Positions 1-7,825 are shown, numbered from the stretch's first letter. The stretch is DNA of 11,769 nucleotides from Thermoplasmatales archaeon (GCA_030019485.1 JASEEW010000043.1:1-11769); one strand, 5' to 3'. The notes: a model not told the origin generated them from the letters alone. A program made the numbers and translations.

Positions 1-2
1 AA

Positions 3-311
3 GAGTATTTTAAATGCCTCTATTTGGATTCTAAAAACAGGGTAATAAAAAATGACACAATCTCTGTTGGCAGTTTGAATGCAAACATTGTTCATCCTAG
101 GGAGGTTTTTAAGGTCGCGATTTCTGAGTCTGCTGCATCCGTTATTCTTGTACATAATCATCCAAGTGGTGACCCAAAACCAAGTAAGGATGATGTAGAA
201 ATAACGAAAAGGTTAATGGAAACAGGTGAGGTTATCGGTATCAAGGTGCTTGATCACATGATAATAGGGGATGGAAGATGGGTGAGTTTGAAGGAAGAAA
301 AATTGATTTAA
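3..311 (+). CDS. radC: RadC-family JAB/JAMM domain protein, 5'-truncated by the window edge
   Basis: The reading frame is open to the left edge: codons before the TTG at 24 read EYFKCLY and run straight into LDSKNRVI, the conserved RadC core. The TTG is therefore an internal leucine and the true start lies outside the window. The visible part carries the JAMM metal-binding signature: H-x-H in VHNHPSGDP, followed by PKPSKDD with the serine and aspartate at the usual spacing, then DHMIIGDG near the C-terminus. The family is named RadC after an E. coli locus, but a DNA-repair role is not established; these proteins are often seen in mobile or island regions. It ends 65 bp before hsdR. The N-terminal helix-hairpin-helix-like half of typical RadC cannot be assessed. 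Family assignment is secure; function is open. Confidence 0.9.
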   Translation, partial: EYFKCLYLDSKNRVIKNDTISVGSLNANIVHPREVFKVAISESAASVILVHNHPSGDPKPSKDDVEITKRLMETGEVIGIKVLDHMIIGDGRWVSLKEEKLI

Positions 312-351
312 AGAGGAGACACGCAAAGCTTGATTTATTACCGTAAACTTC

Positions 352-358
352 TTTTATA
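352..358 (+). promoter_or_regulatory. Putative TATA box for the hsdRSM operon
   Basis: TTTTATA sits in the 65-bp gap between radC and hsdR, centred about 22 nt before the ATG at 377. This spacing would give a leaderless or nearly leaderless archaeal transcript starting around the hsdR ATG. It would alternatively give a leader of about 40 nt to the second ATG at 419. It is assigned by position and composition only. Confidence 0.4.
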
Positions 359-376
359 CGCAGAACATTAAGTAAA

Positions 377-3172
377 ATGGGAGTCCCTGAACGAAAATAT
401 AGAAAAGGGTTTGTTGATATGAAGCCAGAAGAAAAAGCACGTCAACTAATTGATGCACTCTTAAGCGGGGCGGGTTGGGATGTACAAGATTTGGATAAGT
501 TAAATCTCGGCGCTTCTCTAGGAGTAGCAGTTCGTGAATTTCCATTAAAATCTGGTCAGGCAGATTATGTACTGTTTGTAGATAGAAAGGCTGTTGGTGT
601 AGTAGAAGCAAAACGGGTAGGAACTACATTAAGCGGTGTAGCAGAAGAGTCAGAAAAATATTTAGCAGGAGTTCCAGAAAATCTTCCTCATGTCTTGGAG
701 ACACTTCCATTTGCCTATGACACTACAGGTATAGAGACATTTTTCAGGGATTTGAGAGACCCTGAGCCTCGTTCTCGAAGAGTATTTGCCTTTCATAAGC
801 CTGAAACGCTAAAAGATTGGCTTTCTCAGGATGGCACGCTCAGGGCAAGACTTAAGAAAGTGCCTTCTTTAAAGACAGAAGGATTAAGGGATTGTCAAAT
901 CGAGGCAATCCAAAACCTTGAGAAATCATTTGCAGAAGCAAGACCGAAGGCGCTTATCCAGATGGCCTCGGGTGGTGGGAAGACTTTTGCTGCCGTAAGC
1001 TTCGTTTATCGATTGATAAAGTTCGCAAATGCAAGAAGAGTGCTTTTTCTGGTTGACAGGAACAATCTAGGGCGCCAGACGAGAAGGGAGTTCCAGCAGT
1101 ATATAACTCCTGATGATTATAGAAAGTTTACAGAGCTTTATAATGTTCAGCATTTAACGTCAAATACTCTTGACCCTGTAAGTCGGGTGTGTATAACTAC
1201 GATTCAAAGGCTTTATTCTATGCTTAAAGGGGAAACAGAATTTGATCCTTCTGTTGAAGAACAATCTTTATTTGAAATCTCACCAAAAGAGGAAAAACCT
1301 AGAGAAGTTTCTTACAATCCTCGAATTCCTATAGAAACTTTTGATTTTATTGTTACAGATGAGTGCCATCGTTCCATTTACAATCTCTGGCGGCAGGTGC
1401 TTGAATACTTTGATGCATTTATTATAGGTTTAACTGCTACTCCATCTAAACAAACTTTAGGATTCTTTGATCAAAATCTTGTTACGGAGTATGGTCATGA
1501 GCGTGCAGTTGCGGATGGAGTAAATGTTGGGTATGATGTGTTTCGTATTAAAACAAAAATCACAGAAAAAGGAAGTAGAATTGAAGCAGGTTATTATATA
1601 GATAAGAGGGATAAACTTACGAGGAAAATACGGTGGGAGCAATTGGATGAAGATATAGAGTATGCCCCTGTCCAATTAGACCGAGAGGTAGTATCCCCTA
1701 ATCAAATAAGAACTGTGGTTAGAACGTTTAAAGAAAAACTTTTTACTGAGATATTCCCAGGAAGAAAAGAGGTTCCAAAAACACTGGTTTTCGCTAAGGA
1801 TGATTCACATGCTGAGGATATTGTTCATATATTGCGAGAGGAGTTTGGCAAAGGTAACGAGTTCTGTAAGAAGATAACGTATAAGACCTTTGGTGAAAAA
1901 ACTGAAGATTTAATTGCGAGTTTTCGAAATTCGTACAATCCACGCATCGCAGTAACTGTTGATATGATTTCTACGGGTACTGATATAAGACCGTTAGAGT
2001 GTATTCTTTTTATGAGGGATGTTAAATCAAGGGTGTATTTTGAACAGATGAAAGGGAGGGGAACAAGAGTAATTTCTCCTACAGACCTGGCGGCAGTCAC
2101 ACCAGATACACAATATAAAACGCATTTTGTTATTGTAGATGCTGTGGGTGTTTGTGAAAATGATAAAACTGATTCAAGACCATTGGAGCGCAAAAGAACT
2201 GTGCCGTTTGACAAACTAATAATGTCTATTGCTATAGGTATCAGGGATGAGGATTCAATTACTTCTTTGGCTGGGAGACTTGCAAGGCTTGATAGGAAGT
2301 TAGAGGAAAAAGACAAAAAGATAATAGAAGAGAAAGCCGAAGGTAAATCTCTAAAACAAATTGTCAATAATTTGCTTGATGCTGTTGATCCAGATAAAAA
2401 GATAGAGAAAGCAAAGGGGATATTCAAAACAGAAAGTCCTACTGAAGAGCAAATTAAGAAAGTTTCTGATGATCTAATAAAGGAGGCATGCACACCTTTT
2501 GACAACCCGAATTTGAGAAACATGATTATTGATATCAAGCAAAAAAGTGAACAGGTTATAGATACTGTCAGCAAAGATGCTGTAACCTTTGCAGATTTTG
2601 ATGTTACTGCAAAAGAGAAAGCACGAACGATCATTGATACATTCAAGAAATTTATAGAAGAAAACAAAAACGAACTCACTGCTTTGCAGATAATTTACAG
2701 CAAGCCCTATGGCAAGCGTCATCTCACATACGAAGAAATAAAGCAACTTGCTGAAGCCATAAAAAAACCACCCTACTACTTAACACCTGAACATCTCTGG
2801 CAGGCCTATGAGCAACTTGAAAAATCAAAGGTGAGGGGGGCAGGGCCCCAGAAGCTTTTGACTAATATTATTTCTCTGATACGCTTTGCGATTGGTGAAA
2901 GCGATGTTCTTGAACCGTTCTCTGAAACAGTAAACAACCGATTCAATGAGTGGCTGACACAGCAGGAGAAAACCGGGATCTTGTTTGCACCTGAGCAGAA
3001 AAAATGGCTTATGATGATAAGAGACCATATTGCCACCTCTCTCTCGATAAGTATGGATGATTTTGAACTTGCCCCATTCTACGAGAAAGGTGGGGCTGTT
3101 AAGGCGTATCAACTCTTTGGACCAGAGCTGAACACTACTCTAGAACAATTGAATGAGGTGCTGGTGGCATGA
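377..3172 (+). CDS. hsdR: Type I restriction enzyme, HsdR subunit (endonuclease and DNA translocase), EcoEI-like
   Basis: This is the motor and cleavage subunit of the type I complex: it binds the HsdM/HsdS methylase, translocates DNA using ATP and cuts unmethylated DNA at a distance. In the 931 residues the N-terminal nuclease has a PD-(D/E)xK core, D63 with E77-A-K79 in the stretch ADYVLFVDRKAVGVVEAK. The superfamily 2 helicase follows: Walker A ASGGGKT at 197-203 (a variant of the usual TGTGKT), DECH box at 328-331, then GLTATPS. The second RecA lobe starts near 468, with motif V STGTD at 532-536 and motif VI QMKGRGTR at 557-564. Residues from about 745 to the end resemble the EcoEI R-protein C-terminal domain. 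All catalytic motifs are present, so it looks functional. The start at 377 fits a leaderless transcript. An ATG at 419 (M15), just before the conserved PEEKARQ, is an alternative with a weak AAAGGG upstream. It overlaps hsdS by 4 bp. Confidence 0.95.
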   Translation: MGVPERKYRKGFVDMKPEEKARQLIDALLSGAGWDVQDLDKLNLGASLGVAVREFPLKSGQADYVLFVDRKAVGVVEAKRVGTTLSGVAEESEKYLAGVPENLPHVLETLPFAYDTTGIETFFRDLRDPEPRSRRVFAFHKPETLKDWLSQDGTLRARLKKVPSLKTEGLRDCQIEAIQNLEKSFAEARPKALIQMASGGGKTFAAVSFVYRLIKFANARRVLFLVDRNNLGRQTRREFQQYITPDDYRKFTELYNVQHLTSNTLDPVSRVCITTIQRLYSMLKGETEFDPSVEEQSLFEISPKEEKPREVSYNPRIPIETFDFIVTDECHRSIYNLWRQVLEYFDAFIIGLTATPSKQTLGFFDQNLVTEYGHERAVADGVNVGYDVFRIKTKITEKGSRIEAGYYIDKRDKLTRKIRWEQLDEDIEYAPVQLDREVVSPNQIRTVVRTFKEKLFTEIFPGRKEVPKTLVFAKDDSHAEDIVHILREEFGKGNEFCKKITYKTFGEKTEDLIASFRNSYNPRIAVTVDMISTGTDIRPLECILFMRDVKSRVYFEQMKGRGTRVISPTDLAAVTPDTQYKTHFVIVDAVGVCENDKTDSRPLERKRTVPFDKLIMSIAIGIRDEDSITSLAGRLARLDRKLEEKDKKIIEEKAEGKSLKQIVNNLLDAVDPDKKIEKAKGIFKTESPTEEQIKKVSDDLIKEACTPFDNPNLRNMIIDIKQKSEQVIDTVSKDAVTFADFDVTAKEKARTIIDTFKKFIEENKNELTALQIIYSKPYGKRHLTYEEIKQLAEAIKKPPYYLTPEHLWQAYEQLEKSKVRGAGPQKLLTNIISLIRFAIGESDVLEPFSETVNNRFNEWLTQQEKTGILFAPEQKKWLMMIRDHIATSLSISMDDFELAPFYEKGGAVKAYQLFGPELNTTLEQLNEVLVA

Positions 3173-4635
3173 TAGATAATAAAAATAACTTACCAGAATT
3201 ACCCAAAGGCTGGGTGTGGACGAGATTAGGGGATGTAGGAGAGTATATCAATGGTAAAGCCTTCAAACCTACGGATTGGGAAAACGAAGGAAGACCAATT
3301 ATCAGAATTCAAAATCTTACAGGGTCAACTAAGACACTTAACCGCTATTCAAAACCAATCGAAGAGAAGTTTATAATTCGAGATGGCGAGTTATTGATTT
3401 CATGGTCTGCGACTCTTGGCGCCTTTATTTATCATGGGGAAGAGGCTGTATTAAATCAACATATTTTTAAGGTGGTACCATTCATCAACAAGTTATTTTT
3501 GTTTTACTTAACTTCTTTTTCAATCTCTCAGTTGATGCAAAAAATTCATGGTAGTGGAATGCAACACATAACCAAAGGAAAGTTTGATTCTCACATTATC
3601 CCGCTCCCCCCGCTCATCGAACAGCATCGTATCGTTTCTAAAGTCGAAGAACTGTTCACAAAACTCGATGCTGGTGTTGAAGCGCTAAAGAAAATTAAAA
3701 CGCAGTTGAAACGATATCGACAGTCCGTGCTTAAATCTGCGATGGAAGGAAAACTTACAGAGGAATGGCGAGAGACACATAAACATGAACTTGAGCATGC
3801 ATCAGTGCTTCTTGAGAGAATCAAGGAAGAAAGGAAAAAGAAATCAGGGGAGAAATACAAGAAACTGCCACCCGTGGATGCAGAGAATTTACCAGAACTG
3901 CCTGAGGGGTGGTGCTGGACAAGATTGGAGGGGATTAGTGAAATCAATCCAAAATTTAATGGAGAAACCATTCTAGGAGGTATAGATGTCACGTTTTTAC
4001 CAATGAAGTGCGTTGAAGAACTTACAGGACATATTGATTTAACTTTCACAAAGAAATTATCAGAAGTGAAAAAGGGCTACACGCCTTTTATTAATGGTGA
4101 TTTGCTATTTGCAAAGATTACTCCTTGCATGGAAAACGGGAAAGTGGCAATAGCACATAGCTTAAAAAACGGTATTGGTTTTGGTTCAACCGAATTTCAT
4201 GTAATTAGATTGTCTGAAGCACTTCCTAGAAAATTTTTCTTTTTCTTTTTGATACGAGAAGAACTGCGAGGAGCTGCTCAAAGAAAAATGACTGGTTCTG
4301 CTGGTCAACTCCGAGTTCCAGTTAATTATATGCATCAAATTCCTATTCCTCTTCCCCCCCTCATTGAACAGCACAAAATCGTAGAAGAAATCGAAAAGCG
4401 TTTTACTGTTGCAGACGAAGTGGAAAAGACTGTTGAGCAGAGTTTTAAGCAATCTGAGAGGTTGAGGCAGAGTATTCTTAAGAAAGCATTTGAAGGTAAA
4501 CTTGTGCCTCAAGACCCAACTGATGAACCTGCAAGTGTGTTACTTGATAAGATAAAGAAAGAGAAGGAGAAGTTAGAGTCTGATAAAAAAGCAAAAAGGA
4601 AAGGCAGAAGGGTTAAAAAGAAAAAAATCCCTTAA
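3169..4635 (+). CDS. hsdS: Type I restriction-modification specificity subunit HsdS
   Basis: HsdS recognises the split target sequence and scaffolds two HsdM and two HsdR subunits. At 488 aa it is full length, with the classical two-fold design. TRD1 begins at the LPELPKGWVWTRL motif (residues 8-20) and TRD2 at the near-copy LPELPEGWCWTRL (241-253). Each ends in a central/C-terminal conserved segment PLPPLIEQH (145-153 and 394-402) followed by a long helical spacer with QSVLKSAMEGKL or QSILKKAFEGKL, which form the antiparallel coiled coils. The two TRD bodies differ, so the expected target is an asymmetric bipartite site; the sequence itself cannot be read from here. The tail is Lys/Arg-rich. 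The ATG overlaps the hsdR stop (ATGA), which implies translational coupling. The internal copies could support recombination between TRDs. Confidence 0.95.
   Translation: MIDNKNNLPELPKGWVWTRLGDVGEYINGKAFKPTDWENEGRPIIRIQNLTGSTKTLNRYSKPIEEKFIIRDGELLISWSATLGAFIYHGEEAVLNQHIFKVVPFINKLFLFYLTSFSISQLMQKIHGSGMQHITKGKFDSHIIPLPPLIEQHRIVSKVEELFTKLDAGVEALKKIKTQLKRYRQSVLKSAMEGKLTEEWRETHKHELEHASVLLERIKEERKKKSGEKYKKLPPVDAENLPELPEGWCWTRLEGISEINPKFNGETILGGIDVTFLPMKCVEELTGHIDLTFTKKLSEVKKGYTPFINGDLLFAKITPCMENGKVAIAHSLKNGIGFGSTEFHVIRLSEALPRKFFFFFLIREELRGAAQRKMTGSAGQLRVPVNYMHQIPIPLPPLIEQHKIVEEIEKRFTVADEVEKTVEQSFKQSERLRQSILKKAFEGKLVPQDPTDEPASVLLDKIKKEKEKLESDKKAKRKGRRVKKKKIP
3601..3657 (+). repeat. Conserved repeat copy 1 inside hsdS
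   Basis: This segment encodes PLPPLIEQHRIVSKVEELF and is repeated about 750 bp downstream as PLPPLIEQHKIVEEIEKRF. The DNA is also similar, for example CTCATCGAACAGCA here and CTCATTGAACAGCA there. It contains a run of six C (3606-3611). This is the normal two-fold symmetry of HsdS, with enough nucleotide identity to allow exchange of target-recognition domains. Confidence 0.8.
4348..4404 (+). repeat. Conserved repeat copy 2 inside hsdS
   Basis: This is the second copy of the PLPPLIEQH segment, closing TRD2. It includes a run of seven C (4354-4360) that encodes the two prolines and the first base of the leucine codon. A slip here would truncate HsdS within its last 95 residues or so, just before the second coiled-coil arm. 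Confidence 0.8.
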
Positions 4636-4640
4636 ACAAA

Positions 4641-4645
4641 AGGAG
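4641..4645 (+). promoter_or_regulatory. Shine-Dalgarno site for hsdM
   Basis: AGGAG lies in the 20-bp gap between hsdS and hsdM, 10 nt before the ATG at 4656. It fixes the hsdM start and indicates independent ribosome loading within the same transcript. Confidence 0.75.
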
Positions 4646-4655
4646 TTGATATAAA

Positions 4656-6137
4656 ATGACAAATGAAACATCTGCAATTGTGCAGAGGGTATGGAACTAC
4701 TGTGATGTGTTGAGAGACGAAGGTGTGAGTTACGGTGATTATGTAGAACAATTAACGTATCTATTATTTTTGAAGATGGCTGATGAGCAGACAAAACCAC
4801 CATTTAATAAACCATCTATAATTCCAAAAGGTTATGACTGGCGGGGTTTGGTTGGGAAAGATGGTGATACACTTGAAGTTTATTACAGGCATATTCTTGA
4901 AACACTTGGTAAAGAAAGAGGTATGCTTGGGGTTATCTTTAGAAAATCCCAGAACAAAATACAAGACCCTGCAAAACTGAAACGATTAATTGAACTCATC
5001 AACGCAGAAACATGGGTTGGGATGGATATTGATGTAAAAGGCGAAATCTACGAGGGGCTTTTGCAGAAAAATGCAGAGGATGTAAAAAGTGGCGCGGGGC
5101 AGTATTTCACTCCAAGGGCGCTTATCAAAGCGATGGTAGAGGTTACGAAGCCTGAACCTGGGATGACAATATGTGACCCTGCCTGCGGTACAGGTGGTTT
5201 TCTTCTGTCAGCCCATGATTACATATCAAAAAATTATCAATTGGACAAAGAGCAGAAAAAGTTTCTCAAGTTTAATACATTTAAAGGAAAAGACATTGTT
5301 GATAATGTTGCAAGGCTATGCGTAATGAACCTCTATCTACACGGTATTGGTGGTGAAGAATGTCCCATTGAAGGAGGAAAAGATAGTCTTGCTTCAGACT
5401 CGGGAGAAAGGTTTGATATGGTTCTCACAAATCCACCTTTTGGGAAAAAAAGCAGTATCACAATATTTAATGGCGAAGGAAAAACAGATAGAGAGAGCTT
5501 AATTTATGAACGACCTGATTTCTGGGCGACTTCTTCTAATAAACAATTAAATTTTCTTCAGCATGTAAAAACTATCCTAAAAATTAATGGAAGATGTGGA
5601 ATAGTTATTCCTGATAATGTTCTCTTTGAAGGCGGTGCGGGTGAAACTGTGAGAAGAAAATTGCTTCATGAATGTGATGTTCACACTTTGTTAAGGCTTC
5701 CTACAGGAGTATTTTACAAACCGGGTGTAAAGGCAAATGTGCTTTTTTTTGAGAGAAAACCTGCAAGTGAGAAACCATGGACACAAAAACTATGGATATA
5801 TGATTTAAGGACGAACAAGCACTTTACATTAAAGACCAACCCATTGAAGTATGAAGACCTAAAAGAGTTCATACAATGCTATAACCCTCAGAATCGTCAT
5901 AATCGTAAACCTACATGGTCAGAAGATAACCCAAATGGTAGATGGCACTCTTATTCCTATGATGAATTGATGAAACGAGATAAGGTAAATCTTGACATAT
6001 TCTGGCTGAAGGATGAAAGCCTTGAGGATTCTGAGAGTCTTCCAGATCCAGACTTGCTTGCAAGGGATATTGCAGAAAATCTTGAATCCGCATTAGAACA
6101 GTTCAGCAGTATTCATGAGGATTTGGAGGAGAAATAA
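4656..6137 (+). CDS. hsdM: Type I DNA N6-adenine methyltransferase, HsdM subunit
   Basis: HsdM transfers a methyl group from S-adenosylmethionine to adenine N6 in each half of the HsdS target, protecting host DNA. In the 493 residues a helical HsdM N-terminal domain (about 5-130) contacts HsdS. Motif X is GQYFTPR at 148-154. Motif I is DPACGTGG at 174-181, which binds the cofactor. The catalytic motif IV NPPF is at 259-262, the hallmark of gamma-class adenine methylases. Downstream, FYKPGVKANVLFFE and the C-terminal helices match the family. Length is normal and no motif is missing, so it should be active. The gene follows hsdS by 20 bp with its own ribosome binding site. Having hsdM last (R-S-M) differs from the more common R-M-S and M-S-R orders. 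Confidence 0.96.
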   Translation: MTNETSAIVQRVWNYCDVLRDEGVSYGDYVEQLTYLLFLKMADEQTKPPFNKPSIIPKGYDWRGLVGKDGDTLEVYYRHILETLGKERGMLGVIFRKSQNKIQDPAKLKRLIELINAETWVGMDIDVKGEIYEGLLQKNAEDVKSGAGQYFTPRALIKAMVEVTKPEPGMTICDPACGTGGFLLSAHDYISKNYQLDKEQKKFLKFNTFKGKDIVDNVARLCVMNLYLHGIGGEECPIEGGKDSLASDSGERFDMVLTNPPFGKKSSITIFNGEGKTDRESLIYERPDFWATSSNKQLNFLQHVKTILKINGRCGIVIPDNVLFEGGAGETVRRKLLHECDVHTLLRLPTGVFYKPGVKANVLFFERKPASEKPWTQKLWIYDLRTNKHFTLKTNPLKYEDLKEFIQCYNPQNRHNRKPTWSEDNPNGRWHSYSYDELMKRDKVNLDIFWLKDESLEDSESLPDPDLLARDIAENLESALEQFSSIHEDLEEK

Positions 6138-6202
6138 ATTTTTTGCGAAAACAGCATAGAAAAAGTAAAATATGCCCGTAGTGATACATAATAGGGATTT
6201 AG

Positions 6203-7051
6203 ATGAAAGCTACAGTGATAGATGTTAAAGGTGAGAGCAACGTCTTATTTCCAAGGTTGAGATTTTTAGTAGAATTTGAAAATGATAGTGGAGAGGAGGT
6301 TGGTTTTTTTAATATGATTGGAAGAGTATACTTAGAGAAAGGGGAAGTAGGTGAGCTTCTCTCATTGGATAATCCTTTTATAAAGTTGAAACCGAAAGAA
6401 AAACGTAAGACAAATTTGTATCTCAACTTGGACACACGAAGACTTGAGATAATCGAAGAGGAAAGAAAAGGCGGGGATTTATGGTTTACCATTCCTATTT
6501 CTTATCTTGGAGTCACTAGGGGAAGTCAACCACTAATTGAGGCTATTCATTCATATGACGTAAGAGCTTGGTCACCAAAGGAAACAGACAAATGTAAGAT
6601 TTTTCAATCCCAGTGGCTTGGTATTCTTGAGGAACTGAAATATTCTAAATATAAGGTTTTTGAAATAAAGATGCCAGAGTTGCCTGTTGGCACTCCACTA
6701 GATGCAGGAGTGCAACATTTAGTTAAGGCGCAAGACATGTTTAACGCAGGAAAGTACAAAGAAGTAGTATCCAACTGCAGGATGGCAATGGAAGAATTTC
6801 GAAAGATTATAAATGAAAAAGCAGAAGACATCTCTCGTAAAATTGATGAGGGGTGTAATCCTCCTCCCAAAGAAAAAAAGAAGAGCGAAAAATTCATAGA
6901 GTTAAAGCGAAGTGTTCATAATTTTTCACATATGGGCCCGCATACAGGGTATCCAATTGAAAGAAGGGATGCCGAAACGGCGCTTGTTTCAACTCTCTTA
7001 ATAGGAAAATATCTCGCTGAGGTTTTGTCGGAAGGAAAAACGACACAGTGA
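6203..7051 (+). CDS. Uncharacterised 282-aa protein, beta-rich N-terminus and possible HEPN-like C-terminal domain
   Basis: I do not recognise a named family. Residues 1 to about 125 alternate short beta-prone stretches (RLRFLVEFEND, NLYLNLDTRRLEII, DLWFTIPISYLGV), suggesting a beta-sandwich-like domain. From about 165 the protein is helical: VQHLVKAQDMFNAGKYKEVV and CRMAMEEFRKIINE look like the paired helices that open HEPN-type domains. A later helix carries R236-SVHNFS-H243, an R-x6-H arrangement compatible with the R-x4-6-H catalytic motif of HEPN ribonucleases, though serine rather than N/D/H follows the arginine. A hydrophobic helix (ALVSTLLIGKYLAEVL) closes it. There is no signal peptide or membrane segment. 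An AGGGA five nt before the ATG supports the start. It lies 65 bp after hsdM on the same strand, so it may be cotranscribed or may have its own promoter (TAAAATATG at 6166-6174). An accessory or abortive-infection role for the R-M locus is inference; a non-catalytic binding protein is the main alternative. Confidence 0.75.
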   Translation: MKATVIDVKGESNVLFPRLRFLVEFENDSGEEVGFFNMIGRVYLEKGEVGELLSLDNPFIKLKPKEKRKTNLYLNLDTRRLEIIEEERKGGDLWFTIPISYLGVTRGSQPLIEAIHSYDVRAWSPKETDKCKIFQSQWLGILEELKYSKYKVFEIKMPELPVGTPLDAGVQHLVKAQDMFNAGKYKEVVSNCRMAMEEFRKIINEKAEDISRKIDEGCNPPPKEKKKSEKFIELKRSVHNFSHMGPHTGYPIERRDAETALVSTLLIGKYLAEVLSEGKTTQ

Positions 7052-7132
7052 AAAAATTAAGCAAATAATCTGCAGTGGTTTATAGATGATTGCTTCACTA
7101 TCGGTTCAGTGACCATGTTTATATGCTGTCTA

Positions 7133-7420
7133 CTACTCTGTTTGGTATTCTGGAAAGTGGTCAGCTAAGTTTCTCCTATTATAATAAACATCACATAATA
7201 AGCGGCCATATGTAAGTTTGATTGGATTCTTCAATGTAACTTCTTTACCTAATATCAGTTTTGTCAATTTGTTTTTTGCAGTTTGATATCCTGGTTCTCC
7301 CTCCTCCGGTGCGTCGTAACCGGTCGGTCTCACAAGATCTCCAGTTTGATTATTCCATTCCCACTTTGGTGCTACTTTGAAAGTATCACCATCAATTGCC
7401 TCTACTACCTCAAAGCCCAT
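7133..7420 (-). CDS. Small staphylococcal-nuclease-like (SNase/thermonuclease fold) protein, 95 aa
   Basis: This is the only minus-strand gene. The frame is open back to a GTG at 7528, but the ATG at 7420 has a perfect GGAGGA six nt upstream and begins at the domain boundary, so I start it there. The SNase pattern is visible: AIDGDTFKV (D10, D12) for the first metal-binding strand, R31 in VRPTGYDAPEE with D36 and E39, and YGR at 71-73. These correspond to D21, R35, D40, E43 and R87 of the S. aureus nuclease, so the catalytic set appears intact. A helix QTAKNKLTKLILGKEVTL joins them. Unlike the secreted enzyme there is no signal peptide. The C-terminus stops soon after NLADHF, where longer homologues carry a further helix. 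A calcium-dependent intracellular nuclease is plausible, but the short C-terminus may reduce activity. It converges on the 282-aa gene. Confidence 0.75.
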   Translation of the reverse strand: MGFEVVEAIDGDTFKVAPKWEWNNQTGDLVRPTGYDAPEEGEPGYQTAKNKLTKLILGKEVTLKNPIKLTYGRLLCDVYYNRRNLADHFPEYQTE

Positions 7421-7426
7421 TTTAAT

Positions 7427-7432
7427 TCCTCC
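7427..7432 (-). promoter_or_regulatory. Shine-Dalgarno site deciding the start of the SNase-like gene
   Basis: On the minus strand this reads GGAGGA, six nt before the ATG at 7420. It outweighs the upstream GTG at 7528, whose extra 36 residues show no domain character. Confidence 0.75.
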
Positions 7433-7464
7433 GTTCTTCCATATAAAATCATATAGAATTGTTG

Positions 7465-7472
7465 CTTTATAA
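7465..7472 (-). promoter_or_regulatory. Putative TATA box of the SNase-like gene
   Basis: The minus-strand reading is TTATAAAG, about 45 nt before the ATG at 7420. Initiation about 25 nt downstream would leave a leader of about 20 nt containing the GGAGGA site. It is positional evidence only. Confidence 0.4.
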
Positions 7473-7534
7473 GACTTTGTTATATACGGAGTAGATTGAT
7501 ACGCACTCGACTTTTCTTTTAGTAACACATTATC

Positions 7535-7542
7535 TTTATAAT
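7535..7542 (+). promoter_or_regulatory. Putative TATA box of the truncated Orc1/Cdc6-like gene
   Basis: TTTATAAT lies about 26 nt before the ATG at 7565, the expected archaeal spacing for a leaderless transcript. It is divergent from the SNase-like promoter some 65 bp away. Confidence 0.4.
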
Positions 7543-7564
7543 CCTGTAGGTGTTTTTGTTTTTT

Positions 7565-7825
7565 ATGGAAAATATAATACTGGATCCTGAGCCGCTTGAT
7601 TTCTTCTATCTGCCGCCCTTATTGGTTGGCAGGGAAAAGGAAAACAAAATGCTAAATGCAATGTACAGCAGCCTGCCAGGAACAGGAGGAATGCACACAT
7701 TCGTGACAGGTGAAAGCGGGCTTGGGAAGACCGCGCTTGTGAAACTATTTTTTGAAAAACTAAAAGAAAAGCAGAAGGATGAAAACCGTCCTCGCAAAAT
7801 ACGGCATGCAGGAAGAACTAAATAA
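7565..7825 (+). pseudogene. Truncated Orc1/Cdc6-like AAA+ ATPase, N-terminal fragment
   Basis: The fragment opens with the arrangement typical of archaeal Orc1/Cdc6-type ATPases: DPEPLDFFYLPPLLVGREKE, an acidic segment, a proline-rich turn and an R-E-x-E helix. A Walker A motif GESGLGKT follows, then the helix ALVKLFFEKLKEK. Everything after this is missing: no Walker B, sensor or winged helix. The frame ends at 7825 in a basic stretch without family likeness. Intact homologues are around 400 aa, against 86 aa here. The intended start is ATG 7565, matching the TATA spacing; a GTG at 7550 is in frame but less likely. A P-loop with no Walker B cannot act as a normal ATPase, so this is a relic of a deletion or frameshift. 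A related Orc1-like STAND ATPase rather than a true initiator is possible. Confidence 0.65.

Noticed and set aside
1825..2679. Long minus-strand open frame (284 codons) opposite hsdR
   Set aside because: It is the antisense of a strongly supported HsdR region; it is rich in Ser/Leu/Phe, as expected from reversing K/E-rich codons, and shows no domain.
3591..4049. Minus-strand open frame of 152 codons opposite hsdS
   Set aside because: It is antisense to the conserved repeats and spacer of HsdS, with no ribosome site or recognisable domain.
6138..6202. Terminator in the gap after hsdM
   Set aside because: A run of six T directly after the hsdM stop could end archaeal transcription, but there is no stem and single T-runs are common in this AT-rich DNA.
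7095..7112. Short hairpin TCACT/AGTGA between the convergent genes
   Set aside because: Only five base pairs with an eight-base loop and no T-run after it on either strand; too weak to call a terminator.
7421..7528. Upstream GTG start for the SNase-like gene
   Set aside because: The 36 extra residues show no fold and cross the TATA-like site; GGAGGA directly precedes the ATG at 7420.
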